Shown: piece by piece, positions 27,455 through 35,770 of the stretch
Layout: each line of letters starts with the position of its first letter
How positions within the stretch are numbered: the first letter of the stretch is position 1
Assembly (NCBI RefSeq): GCF_000262305.1
Contig: NC_017910.1
Coordinates: forward strand, 1,426,001-1,490,000
Source: Shimwellia blattae DSM 4481 = NBRC 105725
GTDB lineage: Bacteria > Pseudomonadota > Gammaproteobacteria > Enterobacterales > Enterobacteriaceae
DNA: 64,000 nucleotides
Reading direction: 5' to 3'
The notes under the pieces: model-generated
The model's database searches: none
What the model was told of the DNA's origin: nothing
What the model saw: the letters and a program-made list of their open reading frames with translations, nothing else
Position numbers and translations under genes: made by a program

Positions 27455-28203
27455 GCGGGGAGTTCAGCGGGCAATATGTCTGGGTCACCGGGGCCGGTAA
27501 AGGGATAGGCTACCAGACCGCGCTGGCGTTCCATGAGGCCGGAGCGCAGGTGACCGGCTTTGATATCGCTTTCCCCCGGGGAGAATACCCGTTTCATACG
27601 CAGATACTGGACGTGGCAGACCCGCAGCAGGTGGCCACCGTCTGCCGCCAGCAGCTGCTGGCGCAACCGCACCTGGATGTGCTGGTCAACGCTGCCGGGA
27701 TCCTGCGGATGGGGGCAACAGACACCCTGAGCGATACGGACTGGCACGACACCTTCGCCATCAATGTGGGCGGGGCATTTAACCTGTTCCGCCACACCAT
27801 GGGGCACTTTCGCGACCGGCGATGCGGGGCCATTGTGACCATCGCCTCCGACGCGGCCCACACCCCGCGCCTTGGCATGTCGGCCTATGGCGCCTCCAAA
27901 GCGGCGCTGAAAAGCCTGGCGCTGACCGTCGGCCTGGAGCTGGCCGGTTACGGGGTGCGCTGTAATCTGGTCTCCCCGGGATCAACCGATACCGATATGC
28001 AGCGCGCCATGTGGCGCTCGCCAGAGGCGGAACAGCAGCGGATCCGCGGTTACGCAGAGCAGTTTAAACTGGGGATCCCGCTGGGGAAAATTGCCCAGCC
28101 CCGGGAGGTTGCCGACACGGTGCTGTTCCTGGCATCCCCCCGCGCCAGCCATATCACCCTGCAGGATATTGTGGTGGATGGCGGCTCAACCCTCGGAGCC
28201 TGA
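27451..28203 (+). CDS. entA: 2,3-dihydro-2,3-dihydroxybenzoate dehydrogenase EntA
   Basis: A short-chain dehydrogenase that uses NAD to make 2,3-dihydroxybenzoate. 250 residues from ATG 27451 (MSGEFSGQYVWVTGAG). The cofactor loop GAGKGIG and the active-site pair in SAYGASK are visible. The start overlaps the entB stop; ten upstream in-frame codons lie inside entB and are not used here. entH begins one base after its stop. Confidence 0.96.
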   Translation: MSGEFSGQYVWVTGAGKGIGYQTALAFHEAGAQVTGFDIAFPRGEYPFHTQILDVADPQQVATVCRQQLLAQPHLDVLVNAAGILRMGATDTLSDTDWHDTFAINVGGAFNLFRHTMGHFRDRRCGAIVTIASDAAHTPRLGMSAYGASKAALKSLALTVGLELAGYGVRCNLVSPGSTDTDMQRAMWRSPEAEQQRIRGYAEQFKLGIPLGKIAQPREVADTVLFLASPRASHITLQDIVVDGGSTLGA

Positions 28204-28204
28204 G

Positions 28205-28618
28205 ATGATCTGGAAACGTCAACTGGCGCTGGACGCCCTGAACGCGATGAATGCGGGCACCATGGTGGAGACCCTCGGGATCCGCTACACCCGCCTGACA
28301 GACAATAGCCTGGAGGCGGAAATGCCGGTCGACACCCGCACGGTACAGCCCTTTGGCCTGCTGCACGGCGGGGCCTCTGCGGCCCTGGCGGAGACCCTGG
28401 GATCCATGGCCGGTTTTCTGACCAGCCAGCAGGGGCAGTGTGTGGTGGGCACTGAGATCAGCGCTACCCACCACCGGGCGGTGAGTGGCGGGGTGGTGCG
28501 CGGGGTCTGCACGCCGCTGCACCTGGGCAAAAACAGCCAGACCTGGGATATCGCCATCTTTGATGAGCGGGGACGGCGCTGCTGTACCAGCCGTTTATCC
28601 ACCGCCATTTTAGGTTAA
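28205..28618 (+). CDS. entH: Proofreading thioesterase EntH (YbdB)
   Basis: A hotdog-fold thioesterase that clears wrongly loaded aryl groups from the EntB carrier. 137 residues, as in E. coli. The hotdog helix appears as GLLHGGASAALAETLGS. The start is ATG 28205 (MIWKRQLALD), one base after the entA stop; the longer frame upstream lies in entA and is rejected. It is the last ent gene, followed by a terminator hairpin. Confidence 0.95.
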   Translation: MIWKRQLALDALNAMNAGTMVETLGIRYTRLTDNSLEAEMPVDTRTVQPFGLLHGGASAALAETLGSMAGFLTSQQGQCVVGTEISATHHRAVSGGVVRGVCTPLHLGKNSQTWDIAIFDERGRRCCTSRLSTAILG

Positions 28619-28623
28619 TACTC

Positions 28624-28654
28624 CCCCGGTATCAGGTGACTGGTGCCGGGGTTT
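28624..28654 (+). terminator. Terminator after entH
   Basis: A 12-bp stem with two G-T pairs (28624-28635 with 28640-28651) around GTGA, followed by TTT, five bases after the entH stop. It probably ends entCEBAH. Confidence 0.65.
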
Positions 28655-28735
28655 CCCGCCGGTGTTTTAACACATTACCCTTTTCCCCGTGAGCGCTTTT
28701 CCCCGCTGAAATGCCCCGCTTTTATCAGGCCATCA

Positions 28736-28751
28736 AGTGATCCCGCTAACA
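28736..28751. promoter_or_regulatory. CRP-site candidate upstream of cstA
   Basis: AGTGA-TCCCGC-TAACA resembles the CRP consensus TGTGA-N6-TCACA at 8 of 10 half-site positions. E. coli cstA is CRP-activated during carbon starvation, so a site is expected about here. The start of cstA is about 130 bases downstream. Confidence 0.45.
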
Positions 28752-28878
28752 AGTCTTACTAAAAAAACGTCCATCCGGCGATTTGTTGTTGTTTCGATGT
28801 TGTTAATTTCTGGCAAATGTTTTAAATCACTTTGTAAATTTATATTACAGATGATGGAAACAACAATGGGCGACAGAT

Positions 28879-30984
28879 ATGAATAAATCAGGGAAACACT
28901 TTATCTGGCTAGTGCTCTCAGTGCTGGGGGCATTTTCACTGGGCTACATTGCGCTTAATCGCGGCGAGCAGATTAACGCACTGTGGATTGTGGTCGCATC
29001 GGTATGCGTCTATTTGATTGCTTACCGTTACTATGGGCTGTTTATTGCAAAGCGGGTGCTGGGGGTAGATGCCACCCGTATGACCCCGGCCGTGCGTCAT
29101 AACGACGGGCTGGACTACGTACCGACAGATAAGAAAGTGCTGTTCGGTCACCATTTTGCCGCGATTGCCGGTGCCGGGCCGCTGGTCGGGCCGGTACTGG
29201 CCGCCCAGATGGGCTATTTACCCGGTATGCTCTGGCTGCTGGCCGGGGTGGTACTGGCCGGTGCGGTACAGGACTTTATGGTGCTGTTCGTCTCCACCCG
29301 CCGCGATGGCCGCTCCCTGGGGGAGCTGGTCAAAGAGGAGATGGGGAATACCGCCGGGGTTATCGCCCTGGTGGCGTGCTTTATGATCATGGTTATTATC
29401 CTCGCGGTACTGGCGATGATCGTGGTGAAAGCGCTGACCCACAGCCCGTGGGGAACCTACACCGTGGCGTTTACCATTCCGCTGGCGCTGTTTATGGGGA
29501 TCTACACCCGCTATATTCGCCCGGGGCGCATTGGTGAGGTGTCGGTCATCGGCCTGGTGATGCTGATTTTCGCTATCATCTCTGGCGGCTGGGTGGCAGA
29601 AAACCCGGCATGGGCACCGTACTTTGACTTCACCGGCGTACAGTTAACCTGGATCCTGGTGGGGTATGGCTTTGTGGCGGCGGTACTGCCGGTGTGGCTG
29701 CTACTGGCACCGCGTGATTACCTGTCCACCTTCCTGAAGATAGGGACCATTGTCGGGCTGGCTATCGGCATCCTGATTATGCGCCCGACCCTGCAGATGC
29801 CGTCGCTGACTAAGTTTATCGACGGTACTGGCCCGGTCTGGGCGGGGGATCTGTTCCCGTTCCTGTTTATCACCATCGCCTGTGGTGCCGTCTCTGGCTT
29901 CCATGCGCTGATCTCTTCCGGTACGACCCCGAAAATGCTCGCCAATGAAGACCAGGCCTGCGTTATCGGTTATGGCGGCATGCTGATGGAGTCCTTCGTG
30001 GCTATCATGGCGCTGGTGGCGGCCTGTGTGATTGACCCGGGCGTTTACTTTGCAATGAACAGCCCGATGGCGGTACTGGCTCCGGCAGGCACCGCGGATG
30101 TGGTGGCTTCTGCAGCCCAGGTCGTGAGTGGCTGGGGCTTTAGCATCACGCCGGATGTGCTCAACCAGATTGCCAGCGACGTGGGCGAGCAGAGCATTAT
30201 CTCCCGCGCGGGCGGGGCACCGACACTTGCTGTCGGGATGGCCTACATTCTGCACGGTGCCCTGGGCGGGCTGATGGATGTCTCGTTCTGGTATCACTTC
30301 GCGATTCTGTTTGAAGCCCTGTTTATTCTGACCGCAGTAGATGCGGGGACCCGTGCGGCGCGCTTTATGCTGCAGGATCTGCTGGGGGTGGTTTCTCCGG
30401 GGCTCAAACGTACCGACTCGTTACCGGCCAACCTGCTGGCGACCGCACTTTGCGTTATGGCCTGGGGCTACTTCCTGCACCAGGGGGTGGTGGATCCATT
30501 AGGGGGCATCAATACCCTGTGGCCGCTGTTCGGTATTGCTAACCAGATGCTGGCCGCAATGGCGCTGATGCTGTGTGCTGTGGTGCTGTTCAAGATGAAG
30601 CGCCAGATGTACGCATGGGTCGCGCTGGTGCCGACCGCATGGCTGCTGATTTGTACCCTGACCGCAGGCTGGCAGAAAGCCTTCAGCCCGGATGTGAAAG
30701 TGGGCTTCCTGGCGGTGGCGAACAAGTTCCAGGCGATGATCGACAGCGGCAATATCCCGGCGCAGTACACCGAGTCGCAGCTGGCGCAGCTGGTGTTTAA
30801 CAACCGTCTGGATGCGGGCCTGACCATCTTCTTTATGGTGGTTGTGGTGGTGATTGGGCTATTCTCAATTAAGACTGCACTGCAGGCGCTGAAAAGTGAC
30901 CAGCCAACGGCCCGGGAAACCCCCTATGAGCCGATGCCGGAAAACTACCAGCAACTGGTTGATGAGGCGAAAAACGCCCATTAA
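28879..30984 (+). CDS. cstA: Carbon starvation protein CstA (pyruvate/peptide uptake)
   Basis: A large inner-membrane transporter of the CstA family, linked to peptide and pyruvate uptake in carbon starvation. 701 residues, exactly the E. coli length, with many membrane helices. A clear conserved block is the FGHHFAAIAGAGPLVGPVLA segment near residue 90. It follows entH as in E. coli and is followed by ybdD across a terminator-like hairpin. Confidence 0.96.
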   Translation: MNKSGKHFIWLVLSVLGAFSLGYIALNRGEQINALWIVVASVCVYLIAYRYYGLFIAKRVLGVDATRMTPAVRHNDGLDYVPTDKKVLFGHHFAAIAGAGPLVGPVLAAQMGYLPGMLWLLAGVVLAGAVQDFMVLFVSTRRDGRSLGELVKEEMGNTAGVIALVACFMIMVIILAVLAMIVVKALTHSPWGTYTVAFTIPLALFMGIYTRYIRPGRIGEVSVIGLVMLIFAIISGGWVAENPAWAPYFDFTGVQLTWILVGYGFVAAVLPVWLLLAPRDYLSTFLKIGTIVGLAIGILIMRPTLQMPSLTKFIDGTGPVWAGDLFPFLFITIACGAVSGFHALISSGTTPKMLANEDQACVIGYGGMLMESFVAIMALVAACVIDPGVYFAMNSPMAVLAPAGTADVVASAAQVVSGWGFSITPDVLNQIASDVGEQSIISRAGGAPTLAVGMAYILHGALGGLMDVSFWYHFAILFEALFILTAVDAGTRAARFMLQDLLGVVSPGLKRTDSLPANLLATALCVMAWGYFLHQGVVDPLGGINTLWPLFGIANQMLAAMALMLCAVVLFKMKRQMYAWVALVPTAWLLICTLTAGWQKAFSPDVKVGFLAVANKFQAMIDSGNIPAQYTESQLAQLVFNNRLDAGLTIFFMVVVVVIGLFSIKTALQALKSDQPTARETPYEPMPENYQQLVDEAKNAH

Positions 30985-30992
30985 TCTGTCAG

Positions 30993-31020
30993 TCAGGCCG
31001 GGTTTCCCGGCCTGATTTTC
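30993..31020 (+). terminator. Hairpin between cstA and ybdD
   Basis: TCAGGCCGGG (30993-31002) pairs with CCCGGCCTGA (31006-31015), followed by TTTTC. It looks like a Rho-independent terminator or attenuator that would lower ybdD expression relative to cstA. Confidence 0.7.
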
Positions 31021-31042
31021 TTATTGCCAGGAGGAAAGCACC

Positions 31043-31240
31043 ATGTTTGAGACACTGGCCAAAGCGGGGCGTTACCTGGGCCAGACCGCCAGGCTGATGG
31101 TGGGCGTGCCGGATTACGACAACTATGTCGAGCATATGCGGCTTAACCATCCCGACCAGGATCCGATGACCTACGAGGCCTTTTTCCGCGAGCGCCAGGA
31201 CGCCCGCTATGGCGGCAAAAACGGCGGCCGTTGCTGCTGA
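31043..31240 (+). CDS. ybdD: YbdD/YjiX family small protein, CstA partner
   Basis: 65 residues of the YbdD/YjiX family, which commonly follows CstA-type transporters. In related systems (BtsT-YjiX) the small protein is needed for pyruvate transport; that role is inferred here. The YDNYVEHMRLNHPDQDPMTYE core is characteristic. AGGAGG precedes the ATG at good spacing. Confidence 0.93.
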   Translation: MFETLAKAGRYLGQTARLMVGVPDYDNYVEHMRLNHPDQDPMTYEAFFRERQDARYGGKNGGRCC

Positions 31241-31344
31241 TTTCTGGATGTTGATATTTTTTCATGGACGTACAGACGTCTGTGGAGCATGACCCGGCCC
31301 CGTGCTATGGTGAGAGTCCATAACACGGAGCAAGGGCACCAGCC

Positions 31345-32505
31345 ATGAGTGATATCCCACTGATCCCCCAGAGTAAACTCCCGGGTCTTGGCACCACGAT
31401 TTTTACCCGGATGAGCGAGCTTGCCCGCCAGCACGAGGCGATTAATCTTTCCCAGGGGTTCCCGGATTTTGACGGCCCCGCCTACCTGAAAGAGCGCCTG
31501 GCCTGGCATGTGGCCCACGGGCATAACCAGTATGCCCCCATGAGCGGTGCCGCCCCTCTGCGCCAGGCCATCGGGGATAAAACCGCCGGGTTGTACGGCT
31601 ATCGCCCGGACAGCGACACAGACATTACCGTTACCGCCGGGGCAACGGAGGCACTCTTTGCCGCCATTACGGCGCTGGTGCGCCCCGGGGACGAGGTTAT
31701 CTGCTTTGACCCCAGCTATGACAGCTATGCCCCGGCGGTAGCCCTGGCAGGTGGGGTGGTGCAGCGCATAGCCCTTAAGCCACCGGCATTTGGCTTTGAC
31801 GCGGCAGAATTGTCGGCCCGTATCAGCGACCGCACCCGGCTTATTATCCTGAATACCCCCCATAATCCTACCGCCACGGTCTGGTCTGGCGATGATTTTG
31901 CCGCCCTGTGGCAGGTGATCCGCTCGCGGGAGATCTATGTGCTCAGTGATGAGGTCTACGAGCATATCTGCTTTGCCCCCGGCGGGCACTGTAGCGTACT
32001 GGCGCACCCGGGCCTGCGCCAGCGCAGTGTGGTGGTGTCGTCATTTGGTAAAACATTCCATATGACCGGCTGGAAGGTGGGCTACTGCATTGCCCCGGCC
32101 GCCATCAGCGCCGAAGTGCGCAAGGTGCACCAGTATCTGACGTTTGCGGTTAATACTCCGGCACAGCTGGCGCTGGCGGATATGCTGGATGCGGAGCCGG
32201 AGCACTACCTCAACCTGCCCGAATTCTACCGGGCGAAGCGCGATTATTTCAGCCAGGCCCTGGCCGGGAGCCGGCTGCGCCTGCTGCCCTGTACCGGCAC
32301 CTACTTTTTGCTGGCGGACTATTCGGCAATTTCAACGGCTGATGACGTCAGCTTTTGCCACTGGCTGACCACGGAGGCGGGCGTTGCGGCGATACCGCTT
32401 TCGGTCTTCTGTGCCGGTGATTTCCCGCACCACCTGGTGCGGCTGTGTTTTGCCAAACAAAATGAGACGCTGGCGGCCGCTGCCAGTAAGCTCTGCGCGC
32501 TCTGA
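31345..32505 (+). CDS. ybdL: Methionine/aromatic aminotransferase YbdL
   Basis: A PLP-dependent class I aminotransferase with preference for methionine, by homology to E. coli YbdL, also 386 residues. The PLP lysine lies in SSFGKTFHMTGWK; NTPHNPT and SDEVYEHI are the usual cofactor-binding blocks. In E. coli it is also near cstA-ybdD. GAGCAAGGGC upstream may serve as ribosome binding site. Confidence 0.94.
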   Translation: MSDIPLIPQSKLPGLGTTIFTRMSELARQHEAINLSQGFPDFDGPAYLKERLAWHVAHGHNQYAPMSGAAPLRQAIGDKTAGLYGYRPDSDTDITVTAGATEALFAAITALVRPGDEVICFDPSYDSYAPAVALAGGVVQRIALKPPAFGFDAAELSARISDRTRLIILNTPHNPTATVWSGDDFAALWQVIRSREIYVLSDEVYEHICFAPGGHCSVLAHPGLRQRSVVVSSFGKTFHMTGWKVGYCIAPAAISAEVRKVHQYLTFAVNTPAQLALADMLDAEPEHYLNLPEFYRAKRDYFSQALAGSRLRLLPCTGTYFLLADYSAISTADDVSFCHWLTTEAGVAAIPLSVFCAGDFPHHLVRLCFAKQNETLAAAASKLCAL

Positions 32506-32511
32506 TCCCGC

Positions 32512-32537
32512 ACCGGCCGCCACGTCCGGCCGGTTTT
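32512..32537 (+). terminator. Terminator after ybdL
   Basis: ACCGGCCG (32512-32519) pairs with CGGCCGGT (32527-32534), followed by TTT, just after the ybdL stop. Confidence 0.65.
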
Positions 32538-32878
32538 CCCGCCCTTCCCATATCCTGCTGATTCACCGGCCAGAGACGATAATTTGATAAAAATGTGACT
32601 TGCTCTGTAAAACATAAAACAATGTTTCGTTTTATGTTGATCATTGTTTTGCTATGAAACAAAATCACTGCAAGTAATAAAAAACGGTATGTGCGTATTA
32701 CCTGAATAAAGATAAATACCGTTAATTTATTTATTAATTAAATAAGCTGTTTTTTACTTCTGCCATGTATGGCGGGCGGATTTTTTTACACCAGAATAAA
32801 ATATTAACGTATTGAATTTATTGTTTTTAATCCGATTACCTCTGGCAACTCAGATAGCCAGTATCCTGGAGTTTTATT
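32538..32878. other. AT-rich promoter region of kdgT
   Basis: About 340 bases without a gene, much more AT-rich than its surroundings. It contains a KdgR-like palindrome (32611-32638) and a second imperfect palindrome around 32643-32665 (ATTGTTT against AAACAAAAT). A GGAG precedes the kdgT ATG. It is read as the control region of kdgT. Confidence 0.6.
32611..32638. promoter_or_regulatory. KdgR-type operator upstream of kdgT
   Basis: A perfect 10-bp inverted repeat, AACATAAAAC (32611-32620) with GTTTTATGTT (32629-32638), encloses a core ATAAAACAATGTTTCGTTT that resembles the KdgR operator pattern (AAAC...GTTT palindrome). KdgR represses pectin and ketodeoxygluconate genes, including kdgT in related bacteria. 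The match was made from memory of the consensus. Confidence 0.6.
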
Positions 32879-33883
32879 ATGAAAATCAAAGCGACAATGG
32901 AAAAGATGCCTGGCGGAATGATGCTGATCCCGCTGTTATTATGCGCGCTGTTAAATACCTGTGCTCCTGATGCGGGTAATTACTTTGGCTCTTTCACTAA
33001 GGGTATGATATCCGGCACCGTACCGATTCTGGCTGTCTGGTTTTTTTGCATTGGGGCGTCTATTGATTTACGCGCTACCGGCACCGTATTGCGTAAATCC
33101 GGTACGCTGGTATTAACCAAAATTCTCACCGCCTGGGTGGTGGCGATGATAGCCGCGGCGTTTATACCGGAGCACGGTGTGGAAGCCGGTCTGTTTGCCG
33201 GGCTGTCAACACTTGCCATTGTATCGGCAATGGATATGACCAACGGGGGGCTGTATGCCAGCCTGATGAACCAGTACGGCTCAAAAGAAGAGGCCGGGGC
33301 ATTCGTACTGATGTCCCTGGAATCCGGCCCGCTGATGACCATGGTTATCCTGGGTTCTGCGGGGCTGGCGACCTTTGAGCCACACCACTTTGTTGGCGCG
33401 GTGCTGCCGTTCCTGGTGGGTTTCGCGCTGGGTAACCTGGACCATGACCTGCGTGAGTTCTTCGGTAAAGCGACTTCAACACTTATCCCGTTCTTTGGTT
33501 TTGCGCTGGGGAATACCATCAACCTGGGCGTGATCCTCGATACGGGTCTGCTGGGGATCATGCTGGGTGTGGGTGTGATTATCATTACCGGTATTCCGCT
33601 GATTTTTGCTGACCGTCTGATTGGCGGCGGTAACGGTACAGCCGGGATTGCGGCGTCATCCGCGGCAGGGGCTGCTGTTGCGAACCCGGTGATTATCGCC
33701 CAGATCAACCCGGCATTTGCGCCGGTGGCCGCTTCCGCCACGGCCCTGGTGGCAACCAGTGTGATTGTGACCGCTATCCTGGTGCCGATTATTACCGCGC
33801 TGTACGCCCGCCGTTTCAGTAAGACGAAGCAGGATCCGGCGCTACAGGCAGCAGCGAAAAACTCCGCCTTAACCGGCCACTGA
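32879..33883 (+). CDS. kdgT: 2-keto-3-deoxygluconate permease KdgT
   Basis: An inner-membrane proton symporter for 2-keto-3-deoxygluconate, a breakdown product of pectin and hexuronates. 334 residues with about ten membrane segments. MEKMPGGMMLIPL and the PLLLCALLNTCAP start are typical of KdgT. In E. coli this interval between ybdL and dsbG holds ybdMNO instead, so kdgT is an insertion or replacement here. The upstream palindromes suggest KdgR control. Confidence 0.93.
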   Translation: MKIKATMEKMPGGMMLIPLLLCALLNTCAPDAGNYFGSFTKGMISGTVPILAVWFFCIGASIDLRATGTVLRKSGTLVLTKILTAWVVAMIAAAFIPEHGVEAGLFAGLSTLAIVSAMDMTNGGLYASLMNQYGSKEEAGAFVLMSLESGPLMTMVILGSAGLATFEPHHFVGAVLPFLVGFALGNLDHDLREFFGKATSTLIPFFGFALGNTINLGVILDTGLLGIMLGVGVIIITGIPLIFADRLIGGGNGTAGIAASSAAGAAVANPVIIAQINPAFAPVAASATALVATSVIVTAILVPIITALYARRFSKTKQDPALQAAAKNSALTGH

Positions 33884-33899
33884 TCTCAACACACAGACT

Positions 33900-33923
33900 A
33901 ACGGCCGGGCTTGCCCGGCCGTT
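33900..33923. terminator. Bidirectional hairpin between kdgT and dsbG
   Basis: AACGGCCGGGC (33900-33910) pairs perfectly with GCCCGGCCGTT (33913-33923), between the convergent stops of kdgT and dsbG. No long T-run, but the 11-bp GC-rich stem is strong. Confidence 0.6.
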
Positions 33924-33937
33924 GGCGCAGGTGGGGG

Positions 33938-34705
33938 TTATTTATCCCCCATAATGACCGGCATTTTCTCTTCTTCCGGTAGTCCCACTTCCTGTTGCAG
34001 CACCTGGTCTTTCGTCATGTAGTAGATAGCCGGTGTCCCGCTGGCGCCGAGGGCGTCCATCAGTTCGGTGTTGGTTTTGATAGCCGCCGCCTGGTCGGCA
34101 GATGCCCGGGCGCTGGGGGTTATCTTCAGCTTGCCGTTACTTTGTTCAAAGTCGTGCCAGGTTTTAGCCGGATCTTTACTGGCCATAATGGCGGCGGCGT
34201 AACCGGCGCTCTCCGGTTTTATTACCCCCACCAGCAGGGTGCGAATCTGCACTTTTCCGGCCTCTACCCAGGGGCGGGCCCGCTGCCAGAAGGTGTGGCA
34301 GTAAGGGCAGAAGGGGTCGGCAAAGACATAAATAATATGGGGGGCCTGGGCGCTGCCATCGGCAATCCAGGGGGCGCTGGCCATTTTCTTCCACATTTCG
34401 CGGCCTGCCGGGGTATACAGCTCGTGGTTGATAACCTGCTCGCTGAGGTTGGTGCCGCGGGCGTCATACAGATAACCCGACACCGCGTGTTTACCGTCCG
34501 GCGTGAGGTAAATAGTAACCCCCATATCCTGATACTTGCCCAGATACCCGGTCATGCCGCCCGGGGCGTCAAATTTCTTGATGATGGTGATGCCCTGTTT
34601 AGCAATGCCCTGAACCGGGGCCGGTAAGGTAGACGGATCCAGGTTCTGGGCCATCGCGCCTGCGGAAGATAACAGCAATGCATTGAGTAAAAACCACTTT
34701 TTCAT
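33938..34705 (-). CDS. dsbG: Periplasmic disulfide isomerase / thiol-protecting protein DsbG
   Basis: A periplasmic thioredoxin-fold protein of the DsbC/DsbG family that keeps single cysteines reduced and repairs sulfenic acids. From ATG 34705 (MKKWFLLNALLL) it has 255 residues and a signal peptide ending AMAQ. The active site is FCPYC. An N-terminal dimerisation domain precedes the catalytic domain. The open frame reaches 34840, but the first 45 codons would hide the signal peptide and are rejected. It is divergent from ahpC, as in E. coli. Confidence 0.94.
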   Translation of the reverse strand: MKKWFLLNALLLSSAGAMAQNLDPSTLPAPVQGIAKQGITIIKKFDAPGGMTGYLGKYQDMGVTIYLTPDGKHAVSGYLYDARGTNLSEQVINHELYTPAGREMWKKMASAPWIADGSAQAPHIIYVFADPFCPYCHTFWQRARPWVEAGKVQIRTLLVGVIKPESAGYAAAIMASKDPAKTWHDFEQSNGKLKITPSARASADQAAAIKTNTELMDALGASGTPAIYYMTKDQVLQQEVGLPEEEKMPVIMGDK

Positions 34706-35044
34706 AAACGTATCCAGATGCTTATCGGGTAAGGGATGTGGCCGGTTAACGAACCGGATACCAGCCAGGCGTTGTGATATTGGCTGAAGAAGAGGAGAAT
34801 GGTAACGTAACGCGGCGATAAGTGCGCTTTTTAATAACATATCGACATAATTATTTATTAATATGTCACATTGTTGTCAGGCACAGGGCAGTAAAACCTG
34901 GTTACGATGGGTTTTGCGATACCGCAACGCACTCACAGGTAAGTGTTATAGTCAGCGCTTATCGATTCGATACGGTAAACGCATTGGTCCTGATGAGGCA
35001 AATTCGTTATCTTACGTTCCAACGAAACAACGGAGAAAGTACAG
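34706..35044. other. dsbG-ahpC divergent promoter region
   Basis: About 340 bases without a supported gene. It carries an OxyR-type site at 34948-34984 close to ahpC. No clear coding signal was seen in the part nearer dsbG. Confidence 0.6.
34948..34984 (+). promoter_or_regulatory. OxyR binding site upstream of ahpC
   Basis: Four quarter-sites ATAG, TTAT, ATAC and GCAT are separated by exactly seven bases each, matching the OxyR pattern ATAG-N7-CTAT-N7-ATAG-N7-CTAT in spacing and in 12 of 16 bases. It ends 60 bases before the ahpC ATG, a position suited to activation by oxidised OxyR. Confidence 0.75.
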
Positions 35045-35608
35045 ATGTCTTTGATTAATACTAAAATTAAACCTTTCAAAAACGACGCATTCAAAAACGG
35101 CGAGTTCGTGCAAGTTACAGAAAAAGACACTGAAGGCCGCTGGAGCGTGTTCTTCTTCTATCCTGCTGACTTCACCTTCGTTTGCCCGACCGAACTGGGT
35201 GACCTGGCAGACCACTATGCCGAATTCGAAAAACTGGGCGTAGACATCTATTCCGTCTCTACCGACACCCACTTTACCCATAAAGCATGGCACGGTAGCT
35301 CCGACACCATCGGCAAAATCAAATACACCATGATCGGCGACCCGACCGGTACGCTGTCCCGCAACTTCGAAATCCTGCGTGAAGACGAAGGCCTGGCTAA
35401 CCGCGGCACCTTCCTGGTAGACCCGCAGGGCATCATTCAGGCAACTGAAGTGACTGCTGAAGGCATCGGCCGTGACGCATCTGACCTGCTGCGTAAAGTG
35501 AAAGCAGCACAGTATGTTGCTTCTCACCCGGGTGAAGTTTGCCCTGCCAAATGGAAAGAAGGCGAAGCAACACTGGCTCCGTCTCTGGACCTGGTTGGTA
35601 AAATCTAA
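35045..35608 (+). CDS. ahpC: Alkyl hydroperoxide reductase subunit C (peroxiredoxin)
   Basis: A cytoplasmic 2-Cys peroxiredoxin that reduces hydrogen peroxide and organic peroxides. 187 residues, as in E. coli. The peroxidatic cysteine is Cys47 in FVCPTE and the resolving cysteine is in GEVCPA (166). Codon use looks highly biased to preferred codons, as expected for an abundant protein. CGGAGAAAG precedes the ATG. It is followed by a terminator and then ahpF. Confidence 0.98.
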   Translation: MSLINTKIKPFKNDAFKNGEFVQVTEKDTEGRWSVFFFYPADFTFVCPTELGDLADHYAEFEKLGVDIYSVSTDTHFTHKAWHGSSDTIGKIKYTMIGDPTGTLSRNFEILREDEGLANRGTFLVDPQGIIQATEVTAEGIGRDASDLLRKVKAAQYVASHPGEVCPAKWKEGEATLAPSLDLVGKI

Positions 35609-35653
35609 GTTATCTACCCCTCCGCATGCCATTCAGTGGCAGCGCTGTGACCG

Positions 35654-35680
35654 CCCCGGTGTGATACACCGGGGATTTTT
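35654..35680 (+). terminator. Rho-independent terminator/attenuator between ahpC and ahpF
   Basis: CCCCGGTGT (35654-35662) pairs with ACACCGGGG (35666-35674), followed by ATTTTT. It would reduce read-through into ahpF, fitting the large excess of AhpC over AhpF known in E. coli. Confidence 0.8.
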
Positions 35681-35770
35681 GGTTCGTTGTCCACTTGTTG
35701 TATGCCCATCTGGATAACCTGATGTTTTAACCGGGTGCATCGTGCCCGTTTTTTTTGCCAGGGAGATACT

